Part shown: in pieces, positions 1 to 7,195 of the stretch
How the letters are laid out: every line of letters starts with the position of its first letter
Position numbering within the stretch: position 1 is the stretch's first letter
Source: a virus
IMG/VR virus record: IMGVR_UViG_3300030101_000627
Location: 1-34,340 of that record
DNA length: 34,340 nt
Strand: one strand, 5' to 3'
Position numbers and translations under genes: made by a program
The notes under the pieces: model-generated
The model's input: only the letters and a program-made list of their open reading frames with translations
The model's database searches: none
What the model was told of the DNA's origin: nothing

Positions 1-531
1 CCACAAATGACAGCAACAGAAGTCATACAAAGAAACGAAGAGAAGATGAGATTACTTGGTCCAGTATTAGGTAGACTACAATCAGAATTATTAAAACCAA
101 TGATTGATAGATGCTTTGCAATACTACTTAGAAACAATCAGTTTGCACAAGCACCTGAGTTTTTATCTGGTCAAGATATAGAAATAGAATATGTATCACC
201 ATTAGCCAAAGCACAAAAAGGAACAGAGCTTTCATCAATTACTAGAGCAATAGAAATATTAGGATCACTTGCTAATGTTGCTCCTGTATTTGATTACATA
301 AACTTTGATGCGTTAGTCAAGCATGTAGCAGACTTAGTTGGCGTACCGCAAAAAGTTTTAAAACTACAATCACAAGTAAACGCTGAAAGAGAACAAGCAG
401 CACAACAACAACAAGAAATGGCACAGATGCAACAACTGCAACAAGTAGCCAAAGCAGGAGGAGATATAGCACCGCTAGCGAAAGCATTGCCAGACGAAGC
501 AAGAGCTGTAGCAAACGCAGAAGCGGAATAG
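1..531 (+). CDS. Portal (head-tail connector) protein, C-terminal part
   Basis: This is the last third of the portal protein that begins at 33153. The reading frame is open from base 1 (P-Q-M-T-A-T-E-V) and continues the frame from the right end once the 90-base duplicated end is removed, giving a joined gene of 543 codons (542 aa). That is close to T7 gp8 (about 536 aa) and typical of the podovirus head-to-tail connecting family. An ATG at 7 is internal, not the true start. The C-terminal 60 residues are rich in Gln and Ala (E-Q-A-A-Q-Q-Q-Q) and probably coiled. The portal forms the dodecameric DNA channel at one capsid vertex and is the docking site for terminase. The next gene starts one base after its stop. 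Confidence 0.93.
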   Translation, partial: PQMTATEVIQRNEEKMRLLGPVLGRLQSELLKPMIDRCFAILLRNNQFAQAPEFLSGQDIEIEYVSPLAKAQKGTELSSITRAIEILGSLANVAPVFDYINFDALVKHVADLVGVPQKVLKLQSQVNAEREQAAQQQQEMAQMQQLQQVAKAGGDIAPLAKALPDEARAVANAEAE

Positions 532-532
532 T

Positions 533-757
533 ATGGAAGCAAAACAACTAGAGAAATACTTACAAGAACTACAAACAGATTATAAAACAGTATTCAATTC
601 AGACGAAGGCGTAAGAGTCATGGCTGATCTTGAAAAACGATGTCATTTTATGACTACCACAAATATAAAAGGTGATAGTCATGAAAGTGCATATATGGAA
701 GGACAACGCAGCGTTCTTCTATTTATAAAATCAATGCTGCAAAAAAAGGATAGATAA
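533..757 (+). CDS. Bbp19-like small head protein
   Basis: A 74-residue protein between portal and scaffold. The pattern Y-K-T-V-F-N, then G-V-R-V-M-A-D-L, then a C-terminal E-G-Q-R-S-V-L-L-F-I helix resembles the Bbp19-like phage family, whose members sit in the same place in many podoviruses. Their function is unknown, but position argues for head assembly. The start follows the portal stop by one base (TAGT-ATG), so translation is probably coupled. No membrane segment or signal peptide is visible. The family call rests on motif memory, not on a search. Confidence 0.7.
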   Translation: MEAKQLEKYLQELQTDYKTVFNSDEGVRVMADLEKRCHFMTTTNIKGDSHESAYMEGQRSVLLFIKSMLQKKDR

Positions 758-758
758 A

Positions 759-1637
759 ATGTCAAGCGAACAGATAACACAGGAAACTGTGCCTGTAGAA
801 CAGACAACTACAGAAGCACAACCACAAGCAACACAATCAACTGTTGCCAAAGCAGACACACCTGCACCACAACCCACCCAATCAACTTGGAAAGATACTA
901 TTAGCGAAGTCTATAGAAACGATCCTAACATTGAAAAGTTTACAGAGATAGATGCACTTGCAAAGTCATACATCAACGCAACTAGAATGATAGGACAAGA
1001 TAAGATGGTTGTGCCTAATAAAAACTTTACTGAAGATCAATGGGAAGAAGCCTATATGAAAATGGGTAGACCAGAATCTGCAGATAAATATTCATTAGAT
1101 GTAAAATCAGATGTTGTTTCTTTAGATGAACAAGCTATCAAAAGTTTTCAAGATCAATCTTTTAAACTTGGTTTGAATAACGAACAAGCAAAAGGTGTCT
1201 TAGATTTCTATAAAAATAATATGGAAGCACAAACTCAACAAGCAAAAGTAGATGCAGAAACATCACAAGCTCAAGCTCAAAACTTACTTAGACAAGAATG
1301 GGGTAGAGACTATGATGCAAATATTGCAAAAGCTAAATCATTAGCTACTGCTAATCTTTCACCAGAAGTATTTGAAATGCAACTAGCAGATGGAAGTAGA
1401 CTTGGAGATAATATTGATGTCATCAAAGGTTTTGCAAAGATTGCAAACATGATGTCAGAAGATAAAATATTGTCTACTGAATCTGAAAACATGGATAGAA
1501 GTGAGGATATTCAAACTGAAATAGATCAGATTATGAATGATAAGAATGGTCCATATTGGAACTCTTCGCACCCTAATCATGATAAAGTTGTTCAACAAGT
1601 TTATACTTTAAGGGAGATGTTAAGTGGCAGCAAATGA
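759..1637 (+). CDS. Capsid assembly scaffold protein
   Basis: A 292-residue protein directly upstream of the capsid region, in the place of T7 gp9. The first 45 residues are a disordered Gln/Thr/Pro/Ala stretch. The rest is strongly charged and helical, with a coiled, Gln/Ala-rich centre around residues 150-175 (Q-T-Q-Q-A-K-V-D-A-E-T-S-Q-A-Q-A-Q). This composition is usual for podovirus scaffolds, which guide coat subunits into a procapsid and then leave. The start is supported by AAGGA about nine bases upstream. The end overlaps a GTG-started small gene. Confidence 0.8.
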   Translation: MSSEQITQETVPVEQTTTEAQPQATQSTVAKADTPAPQPTQSTWKDTISEVYRNDPNIEKFTEIDALAKSYINATRMIGQDKMVVPNKNFTEDQWEEAYMKMGRPESADKYSLDVKSDVVSLDEQAIKSFQDQSFKLGLNNEQAKGVLDFYKNNMEAQTQQAKVDAETSQAQAQNLLRQEWGRDYDANIAKAKSLATANLSPEVFEMQLADGSRLGDNIDVIKGFAKIANMMSEDKILSTESENMDRSEDIQTEIDQIMNDKNGPYWNSSHPNHDKVVQQVYTLREMLSGSK

Positions 1638-1797
1638 ACACTTAAATAACGAAGAGCTTAAACTTGAGATTTTAAGAATTGTTAAAGAAACAGGTACAGA
1701 ATTTCAGAAACAAGACCCCTTGCCAATCTGTGAAATTTATTATAAATGGATTAAAGGTAAGACAATTCGTAAGAACCTTACTGGCAAGAAGGAATAG
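1624..1797 (+). CDS. Small unknown protein with GTG start, between scaffold and capsid
   Basis: A 57-residue open frame too short for most gene callers. It starts with GTG at 1624, within the last codons of the scaffold gene, and is preceded by GGGAGATG about eight bases away. The product begins M-A-A-N-E-H-L-N-N-E-E and is helical in the first half, with a basic tail (K-G-K-T-I-R-K-N-L-T-G-K-K-E). I do not recognise a family. The ribosome site and overlap with the scaffold argue that it is real and made with head proteins. Its TAG stop lies inside a small inverted repeat. Confidence 0.6.
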   Translation: MAANEHLNNEELKLEILRIVKETGTEFQKQDPLPICEIYYKWIKGKTIRKNLTGKKE

Positions 1798-1856
1798 ACT
1801 TCTAGTCTAAAAGACTTAAAATCCAAGAGATGCCTGCGTAGGCGGATAACTTCTCT
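1795..1856 (+). promoter_or_regulatory. Structured leader ahead of the capsid gene
   Basis: The 96-base gap before the capsid gene holds two RNA-hairpin candidates. TAGACT (1795-1800) pairs with AGTCTA (1804-1809) across a three-base loop. Downstream, GCCT (1832-1835) pairs with AGGC (1840-1843), enclosed by AGAGA (1826-1830) and TCTCT (1852-1856). No U-run follows either, so neither is an ordinary terminator. They may stabilise or cut the capsid message, or mask a promoter. The capsid ribosome site GGGAG follows at about 1883-1887. Confidence 0.35.
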
Positions 1857-1893
1857 GATTGTTTAATATAAATGATAACAATGGGAGACTAAT

Positions 1894-2757
1894 ATGTCAT
1901 CACAAGTAACTACAGCATTTGTACAGCAGTATTCTGCTAACATTCAAATGCTATCTCAACAAATGGGATCGTTATTAAGAGACAAAGTTCGTCTTGAATC
2001 TGTTGTTGGAAAAAATGCTTTCTTCGATCAAGTAGGGAAAGTAACTGCTGTTTTAAAAACTAGCAGACACTCCGACACTCCACAGATCGACACTCCGCAT
2101 GCTAGAAGAAGAGTATCTCTTGCGGACTACGAATTTGCGGATTTAATAGATCAACAAGATAAAGTGAGACTCTTAATAGACCCGACTTCATCTTATGCTC
2201 AAGCTGCTGCTATGGCAATGGGTAGAGCTATGGATGATGTGGTAATCAGTGCCGCTACAGGAACTGCATTTACTGGTGAAACAGGTTCGACTTCAACTGT
2301 ATTACCTTCTTCACAGAAGATTACAGAAAGTGGAACTGATGGTTTAACTATTGCGAAGTTAAGAACTGCAAAAGAAAAGTTTGACTTAGCAAGTGTAGAC
2401 CCATCAATCGCTAGATTTATCGTGGTATCCCCAAGACAAATCACTGATCTATTAGGTACAACTGAAGTAACAAGTTCAGATTTCAACACTGTTAAAGCAT
2501 TAGCAAATGGTGAAATCAACTCGTTCTTAGGTTTTAACTTTATAGTATCAAACAGACTATCTATTGCATCTTCTAAAAGATCATGTATCGCATTTGCACA
2601 GGATGGTATTACATTAGCAGTTGGTAAAGATGTTCAAGCTCGTATTGACGAAAGAGCTGATAAATCTTATGCTACTCAAGTGTACTACTGCATGAGCATT
2701 GGTGCTACAAGAATGGAAGAAGAAAAAGTAGTAGAAGTTCAAGCACACGAAGCGTAA
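1894..2757 (+). CDS. Major capsid protein
   Basis: A 287-residue coat protein. The N-terminal helix (residues 1-35, with V-Q-Q-Y and L-S-Q-Q-M-G) is followed by a conserved-looking segment H-S-D-T-P-Q-I-D-T-P-H-A-R-R-R and then Y-E-F-A-D-L-I-D-Q-Q-D. This order, and the C-terminal A-R-I-D-E-R-A-D-K-S-Y-A-T-Q, fits the phage capsid group found in small podoviruses and N4-like phages, presumably with the HK97 fold. It lies directly after the scaffold module and before the tail tube genes. It has a good ribosome site (GGGAG) and a structured leader, as expected for the most abundant virion protein. Confidence 0.85.
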   Translation: MSSQVTTAFVQQYSANIQMLSQQMGSLLRDKVRLESVVGKNAFFDQVGKVTAVLKTSRHSDTPQIDTPHARRRVSLADYEFADLIDQQDKVRLLIDPTSSYAQAAAMAMGRAMDDVVISAATGTAFTGETGSTSTVLPSSQKITESGTDGLTIAKLRTAKEKFDLASVDPSIARFIVVSPRQITDLLGTTEVTSSDFNTVKALANGEINSFLGFNFIVSNRLSIASSKRSCIAFAQDGITLAVGKDVQARIDERADKSYATQVYYCMSIGATRMEEEKVVEVQAHEA

Positions 2758-2775
2758 TAGAAGGAGGATATAATT

Positions 2776-3225
2776 ATGGCTGATTCAATACAACAAGCTA
2801 AGATTGATTCTACACCTTCACAAAAAGTAAAAGCAAACGAACTTGCTGGAAGAGTAAGAGTAGCTTTTGCAGAATACGAAGCGAGTGCAGAACAATCAAC
2901 AATACACATGTTTAGCATACCAAATGGTGCGAGACTTTTATCAGGTTCAGTAGCGTATGATGCGTTAGGTTCATCGACTACTATCTCTGTAGGTTACGCA
3001 GCACACACTAAAGCAGATGGTACAGCAGAAGCAGCAGACGTAGATCAATACAAAGCTGCAGCAGCTTCAACTTCTGCACAGAGTGTTGCAGTGTTAGACA
3101 CGATTGCATTAGACAAAAATGCAGTAACAGATGCCAACAAAGATGGTGTTCCAGTTACAGTTACATTAGCAGGTGCTAATGGTACTGGTACTATTCAGTT
3201 GCAAATGTTATATGTAATTGACTAA
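2776..3225 (+). CDS. Putative capsid decoration or minor head protein
   Basis: A 149-residue protein, rich in Ala, Thr, Ser and Val, starting after a strong AAGGAGG site. A beta-rich segment (H-M-F-S-I-P-N-G-A-R-L-L-S-G-S-V and T-T-I-S-V-G-Y) follows a short helical start. Genes of this size and composition commonly follow the coat gene in marine podoviruses and are found in virions, but their fold and role are not established. I infer a head-surface or head-stabilising role from position. It has no signal peptide or membrane segment. Confidence 0.55.
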   Translation: MADSIQQAKIDSTPSQKVKANELAGRVRVAFAEYEASAEQSTIHMFSIPNGARLLSGSVAYDALGSSTTISVGYAAHTKADGTAEAADVDQYKAAAASTSAQSVAVLDTIALDKNAVTDANKDGVPVTVTLAGANGTGTIQLQMLYVID

Positions 3226-3237
3226 TAAATAGAATTT

Positions 3238-3269
3238 TAGGGGAGGAAAGCGAGAGTGGAACTCCCCTA
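3238..3269 (+). promoter_or_regulatory. Strong hairpin between head and tail genes
   Basis: TAGGGGAG (3238-3245) pairs perfectly with CTCCCCTA (3262-3269) over a 16-base loop. No run of T follows, so a classical terminator is unlikely. The stem sequesters a GGGAGG that would otherwise look like a ribosome site. It could protect the 3' end of the capsid message, serve as an RNase cleavage site, or lower expression of the tail genes that follow. Confidence 0.5.
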
Positions 3270-3276
3270 GGATGCA

Positions 3277-3477
3277 ATGAAGCAAATAAAAGATTTAAAA
3301 ACTGTACTACATTTTAGAAAAGATAATTATGTATACAGATATGTGTTGGTAGACAGATTTAAGTATGGTCCTAAATATCATTATGGATTTGATATTAAGG
3401 AAGAAAGATTAGAAGAAGAAATCCATGCCTTAGAAAAAGATAGACACATAAGGCGTAAGTATATTATAAGGAAGTAG
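3277..3477 (+). CDS. Small charged unknown protein before the tail tube genes
   Basis: A 66-residue protein rich in Lys, Arg, Tyr and Glu (Y-V-Y-R-Y-V-L-V-D-R-F-K-Y-G-P-K-Y-H-Y-G-F-D). I do not recognise it. It starts just below the hairpin at 3238-3269, with only a short AGGA four bases upstream, so its translation may be modulated. It ends one base before the tail tube A gene. Position suggests a head-tail joining or assembly role, but nothing in the sequence shows that. Confidence 0.5.
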   Translation: MKQIKDLKTVLHFRKDNYVYRYVLVDRFKYGPKYHYGFDIKEERLEEEIHALEKDRHIRRKYIIRK

Positions 3478-3478
3478 T

Positions 3479-4060
3479 ATGGCATCAATAGTAGACATTT
3501 GTAATGGAGCATTAAATCAACTAGGTGCTACAACTATTGTTTCCTTAACAGAAGATTCAAAAAATGGCAGACTATGTAATGCTAGATATACTCAAATAAG
3601 AGATAGTGTATTTAGATCACACCCTTGGAACTGCTTACAGAAAAGATTAGAGTTATCATCATCAACAGATACTCCTGCATGGGGATTTAGTTTTAAATAT
3701 GATCTACCCGGTGATTGTTTAAGACTACTTAGAATATTAGATTTTGATTCAAACCACAAAGTAGAAGGTAGATCAATTTTATCTAACAACTCTTCTATGA
3801 AGATATTATATATCTCAAGAGTTACAGACCCAAATCAATATGATGAAAATTTAAGAGAAACATTATCAGCAGCATTGGCTGCAGATATAGCATACGCTGT
3901 TACATCTAACAATACCACACAACAAAACATGATAGCTCTTTATCAAGATAAATTAAAAGATGCTAGATTTGTAGATTCAACTGAAGGATATAATACTACT
4001 CAAGAAGATGGAATGGCAGATGTTATAGATGCTGGTACATTTATAAACGCAAGGTTCTAA
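3479..4060 (+). CDS. Tail tubular protein A (T7 gp11-like)
   Basis: A 193-residue protein that matches the gp11 family by length, position and N-terminus: I-V-D-I-C-N-G-A-L-N-Q-L-G, then R-D-S-V-F-R-S-H-P-W-N-C, and F-K-Y-D-L-P-G-D-C-L-R. In T7, gp11 forms the 12-fold ring under the portal to which gp12 attaches. The C-terminal half is helical (A-L-A-A-D-I-A-Y-A-V). It lies four bases ahead of the tail tube B gene, the usual pairing. Confidence 0.88.
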   Translation: MASIVDICNGALNQLGATTIVSLTEDSKNGRLCNARYTQIRDSVFRSHPWNCLQKRLELSSSTDTPAWGFSFKYDLPGDCLRLLRILDFDSNHKVEGRSILSNNSSMKILYISRVTDPNQYDENLRETLSAALAADIAYAVTSNNTTQQNMIALYQDKLKDARFVDSTEGYNTTQEDGMADVIDAGTFINARF

Positions 4061-4063
4061 TAC

Positions 4064-6277
4064 ATGGCTAGAGTAGCTGCACAACTTACAAATTTTACAG
4101 CAGGTGAACTATCACCAAGACTAGATGGTAGAAATGATCTATCTAAATATCCTGCAGGCTGTAAGACACTTGAGAATATAGTTATCTATCCACATGGTGC
4201 TGCAGCTCGTAGACCGGGTACTCAGTTTATAGCTGAAGTAAAAACAAGTAGTGCTAAAACAAGATTAATACCTTTTGAATTTTCTACAACACAAACTTAT
4301 GTTCTTGAGTTTGGTAATCAGTATATGAGAGTATTCAAAGATAAAGGTCAAGTATTATCAGGTGGTTCAGCTTTTGAAATATCTACACCATACTTAACTG
4401 CAGAGCTATTTGATATTAAGTTCGCACAATCTGCTGATGTAATGTACATAACACATCCTAGTCATGCAACAAGAAAGCTATCAAGAACAGGTCATACAGC
4501 TTGGACATTAACAACTGTTGATTTTACTAATGGACCATACTTAGATACAAATACATCAGCCACAACAATTACAGCTTCAGCACAAACAGTAGGAACTGGT
4601 AGAACTTTTACTGCTAGTGCTAATACATTTGCCTCAACAGATGTTGGAAGATTGATTAGATTTAGAGATGGACACGCAAAGGTAACAGGATTTACAGATG
4701 CTACAGTTGTAACTGTTGAGATATTAGTAGACACAGGATCAGCTAGTGCATCAACTGATTGGTCGTTAGGTGCATTTTCAGATACCACAGGTCATCCATC
4801 TTGCGTAACCTTTTTTGAACAAAGATTAGTTTTCGCAGCGACATTGAATAATCCGCAAACAATTTATTTTTCAAAGTCAGGTGATTATGAAAACATGGAT
4901 GCGAATATTGGCGGAACTGTGGCGGATGATGATGCTATTGTTTATACGATTGCATCTAACCAAGTCAATGCCATAAGATTTCTTTCACCAACTAGAACTT
5001 TAATTATAGGTACTGCAGGAGGTGAGTTTGCAGTTTATGGGGGTGGAGATAATGATGCGATCACACCAACAAATATTATTATTAAAAAACAATCAAACTA
5101 TGGTGGAGCAAATGTAGATGCTGTACCAGTAGCTAACGCCACATTATTTCTACAAAGAGCCAAAAGAAAAATAAGAGAACTAGCATTTAACTTTGATGTA
5201 GATGGTTATGTAGCACCAGACCTTACAATCCTTGCCGAACATATTACTAAAGGTGGTATTACACAAATGGCGTATCAAGAAGAACCTTTATCTATTATTT
5301 ATGCTGTAAGAGAAGATGGCGAATTAGTGGCACTTACATATCAAAGAGATCAACAAGTAGTTGCTTGGCATAGACATATCTTCGGTGGTGCATTTGGAAC
5401 TGGTAATGCAGTTTGTGAAAGTATTGCAGTTATTCCTACAGACTTAGATGAGTATGAAGTTTATGTAATTATCAAAAGAACAATTAATGGTGCAACAAAA
5501 AGATATGTAGAAGTTTTAAATACATTTGATTTTACTGAAACAGATAATACTTCATTTAATTATTTAGATAGTCAATTAAACTATGATGGTGTTTCAACAA
5601 CACTCAATGGAGATATTACAAACTCAGCAACTACAATTACTTTAGCTGATGCAAGTTCTTTTAATAGTTCAGGTAAAATAAAAATTAATAAAGAGATTAT
5701 AGCTTACACAGGTAAATCATCAAACGATCTTACAGGATGTACAAGAGGTCAAAACTTAACTACTGCAGCCGCACACACATCAGGTGATACAGTAGATCAA
5801 GTGGTTGAAACATTATCAGGTCTAACTCACCTTGAAGGACAAACAGTTTCTATATTAGCAGATGGTGCAACGCACCCAACAAAAACTGTTAGTTCTGGTG
5901 CTATAGGTTTAGATAGACCATCTAAAAAAGTTAAAGTAGGTTTATCTTATACTTCTTTACTTCAAACAATGAGAATAGATGCTGGTTCACAGAATGGAAC
6001 ATCACAAGGTAAGACTAAAAGAATATATGAAATAACACTAAGACTATTTGAAACTGTTGGTGTAGAGGTAGGACCAGACTTAGATAATTTAGAAAGGATA
6101 CCATTTAGATCATCTGCTAATCCAATGAACGAAGGTATTGCACCATTCACAGGTGATAAAGAAGTTGAATTTAGAGGAAACTACGATACAGATGGTTTTA
6201 TAGTGATAAGGCAAACTCAACCTTTACCTTTAACTGTTTTATCGGTATACCCAAGGCTAGTAACAAATGATGGATAA
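4064..6277 (+). CDS. Tail tubular protein B (T7 gp12-like nozzle)
   Basis: A 737-residue beta-rich protein. The N-terminus (T-N-F-T-A-G-E-L-S-P-R-L-D-G-R, then Y-P-A-G-C-K-T-L-E-N and G-A-A-A-R-R-P-G-T-Q-F) is characteristic of tail tubular protein B. F-E-Q-R-L-V-F-A near residue 250 is also typical. In T7 the hexamer of gp12 forms the tail nozzle below gp11. A Thr/Ser-rich insert around residues 500-590 contains T-C-T-R-G-Q-N-like sequence that may be an added small domain. The end overlaps the gp13-like gene. Confidence 0.9.
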   Translation: MARVAAQLTNFTAGELSPRLDGRNDLSKYPAGCKTLENIVIYPHGAAARRPGTQFIAEVKTSSAKTRLIPFEFSTTQTYVLEFGNQYMRVFKDKGQVLSGGSAFEISTPYLTAELFDIKFAQSADVMYITHPSHATRKLSRTGHTAWTLTTVDFTNGPYLDTNTSATTITASAQTVGTGRTFTASANTFASTDVGRLIRFRDGHAKVTGFTDATVVTVEILVDTGSASASTDWSLGAFSDTTGHPSCVTFFEQRLVFAATLNNPQTIYFSKSGDYENMDANIGGTVADDDAIVYTIASNQVNAIRFLSPTRTLIIGTAGGEFAVYGGGDNDAITPTNIIIKKQSNYGGANVDAVPVANATLFLQRAKRKIRELAFNFDVDGYVAPDLTILAEHITKGGITQMAYQEEPLSIIYAVREDGELVALTYQRDQQVVAWHRHIFGGAFGTGNAVCESIAVIPTDLDEYEVYVIIKRTINGATKRYVEVLNTFDFTETDNTSFNYLDSQLNYDGVSTTLNGDITNSATTITLADASSFNSSGKIKINKEIIAYTGKSSNDLTGCTRGQNLTTAAAHTSGDTVDQVVETLSGLTHLEGQTVSILADGATHPTKTVSSGAIGLDRPSKKVKVGLSYTSLLQTMRIDAGSQNGTSQGKTKRIYEITLRLFETVGVEVGPDLDNLERIPFRSSANPMNEGIAPFTGDKEVEFRGNYDTDGFIVIRQTQPLPLTVLSVYPRLVTNDG

Positions 6278-6731
6278 CATACTACATATTGTGCCTTATA
6301 CTGCAGAACATGGACAGTTTATATTATCCTGTCAGATGAATCATAAAGTATTAGAGGCAGATAGACATTATATTAATGTAGAAGGTAATGCTAAAAACTT
6401 AGAGCAAGATCATTTAGCATTTACTGGTATTGTTAATAACAAACCTATCTTTGCTGCAGGTATGAAAATGATATGGGGTCAAGTAGCTGAAGGTTGGGTA
6501 ATAGCATCAAGTGAGATGTGGAACTATCCTTTAGCTGTTGCAAAAGCAATCAAAAAAGATTTTGCAAGAGTTGCTAAAGAAAATAATATTGTCAGAGTTC
6601 AAACTGCAATCAGAAAAGATTTTGAACAAGGTCAAAGATTTGCAGAGTGGCTAGGTTTAGAGAATGAGGGTTTAATGAAAAAATTTGGTTTTGATGGAAC
6701 AGACCAATACAGATATGCGAGGATATTCTAA
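6267..6731 (+). CDS. Internal virion protein A-like (T7 gp13-like)
   Basis: A 154-residue protein resembling the T7 gp13 group, which has a GNAT-like fold. It shows a central beta region (A-F-T-G-I-V-N-N-K-P-I-F-A-A-G-M), W-G-Q-V-A-E-G-W, a helix, and the closing R-V-Q-T-A-I-R...F-A-E-W-L-G-L-E-N-E-G-L-M-K-K-F-G pattern seen in acetyltransferase-like proteins. It lies between tail tube B and the gp14-like gene. Two ATGs in a row (6267 and 6270) leave the exact start open. Acetyl transfer is not shown; a structural role is the more likely one. Confidence 0.7.
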   Translation: MMDNILHIVPYTAEHGQFILSCQMNHKVLEADRHYINVEGNAKNLEQDHLAFTGIVNNKPIFAAGMKMIWGQVAEGWVIASSEMWNYPLAVAKAIKKDFARVAKENNIVRVQTAIRKDFEQGQRFAEWLGLENEGLMKKFGFDGTDQYRYARIF

Positions 6732-7195
6732 TGGGTGCAGCAAATATTTTTACAATAGGAATGGGTGTTGCTCAATATCAAGCACAAGGAAAAATTGGTA
6801 AATATAATCAAGCTGTTAATAATAGAAACGCTTTAGTATTAGAAAACCAAGCTCTTCAGTTAGAGCAAAAAGCAGAATTTGATATAGCTCAATTTAATAA
6901 GTCATTTAAAAAAATAAAAGGTTCTACAAAAGTAGCAACTGCTAAATCAGGTGCTGTAATTGATAGTGGTAGTGCTTATTATGTTGCTTTATCAAATGCT
7001 CGTGAAGCTGAACTACAAAGAAAATTAATTGAATATAATGCCAAGATAGCTGCAGATAATAAAAGAGAACAAGCAAACTTTGCAAGGATACAAGGTCAAA
7101 TAGCTAGAAACGCATCTAAATTAGCTCAACTACAAACGATTGCTACAACAGGATCAAGTTTGCTTACAATGAATCAAGGGAGTAAAACAGTATAA
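6731..7195 (+). CDS. Internal virion protein B-like (T7 gp14-like)
   Basis: A 154-residue Ala/Gln/Lys-rich protein: a hydrophobic glycine-rich start (G-A-A-N-I-F-T-I-G-M-G-V-A), a long coiled helix, the motif K-S-G-A-V-I-D-S-G-S-A, and a small hydrophobic C-terminus. Size and place between the gp13-like and gp15-like genes match gp14, which in T7 is ejected first and forms a pore in the outer membrane. Its start codon overlaps the previous stop (TAATG). Confidence 0.72.
   Translation: MGAANIFTIGMGVAQYQAQGKIGKYNQAVNNRNALVLENQALQLEQKAEFDIAQFNKSFKKIKGSTKVATAKSGAVIDSGSAYYVALSNAREAELQRKLIEYNAKIAADNKREQANFARIQGQIARNASKLAQLQTIATTGSSLLTMNQGSKTV

Noticed and set aside
1-90. Natural direct terminal repeat of a T7-like genome
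   Set aside because: The repeat lies within the portal coding region in frame, where a physical end is improbable; assembler closure explains it better.
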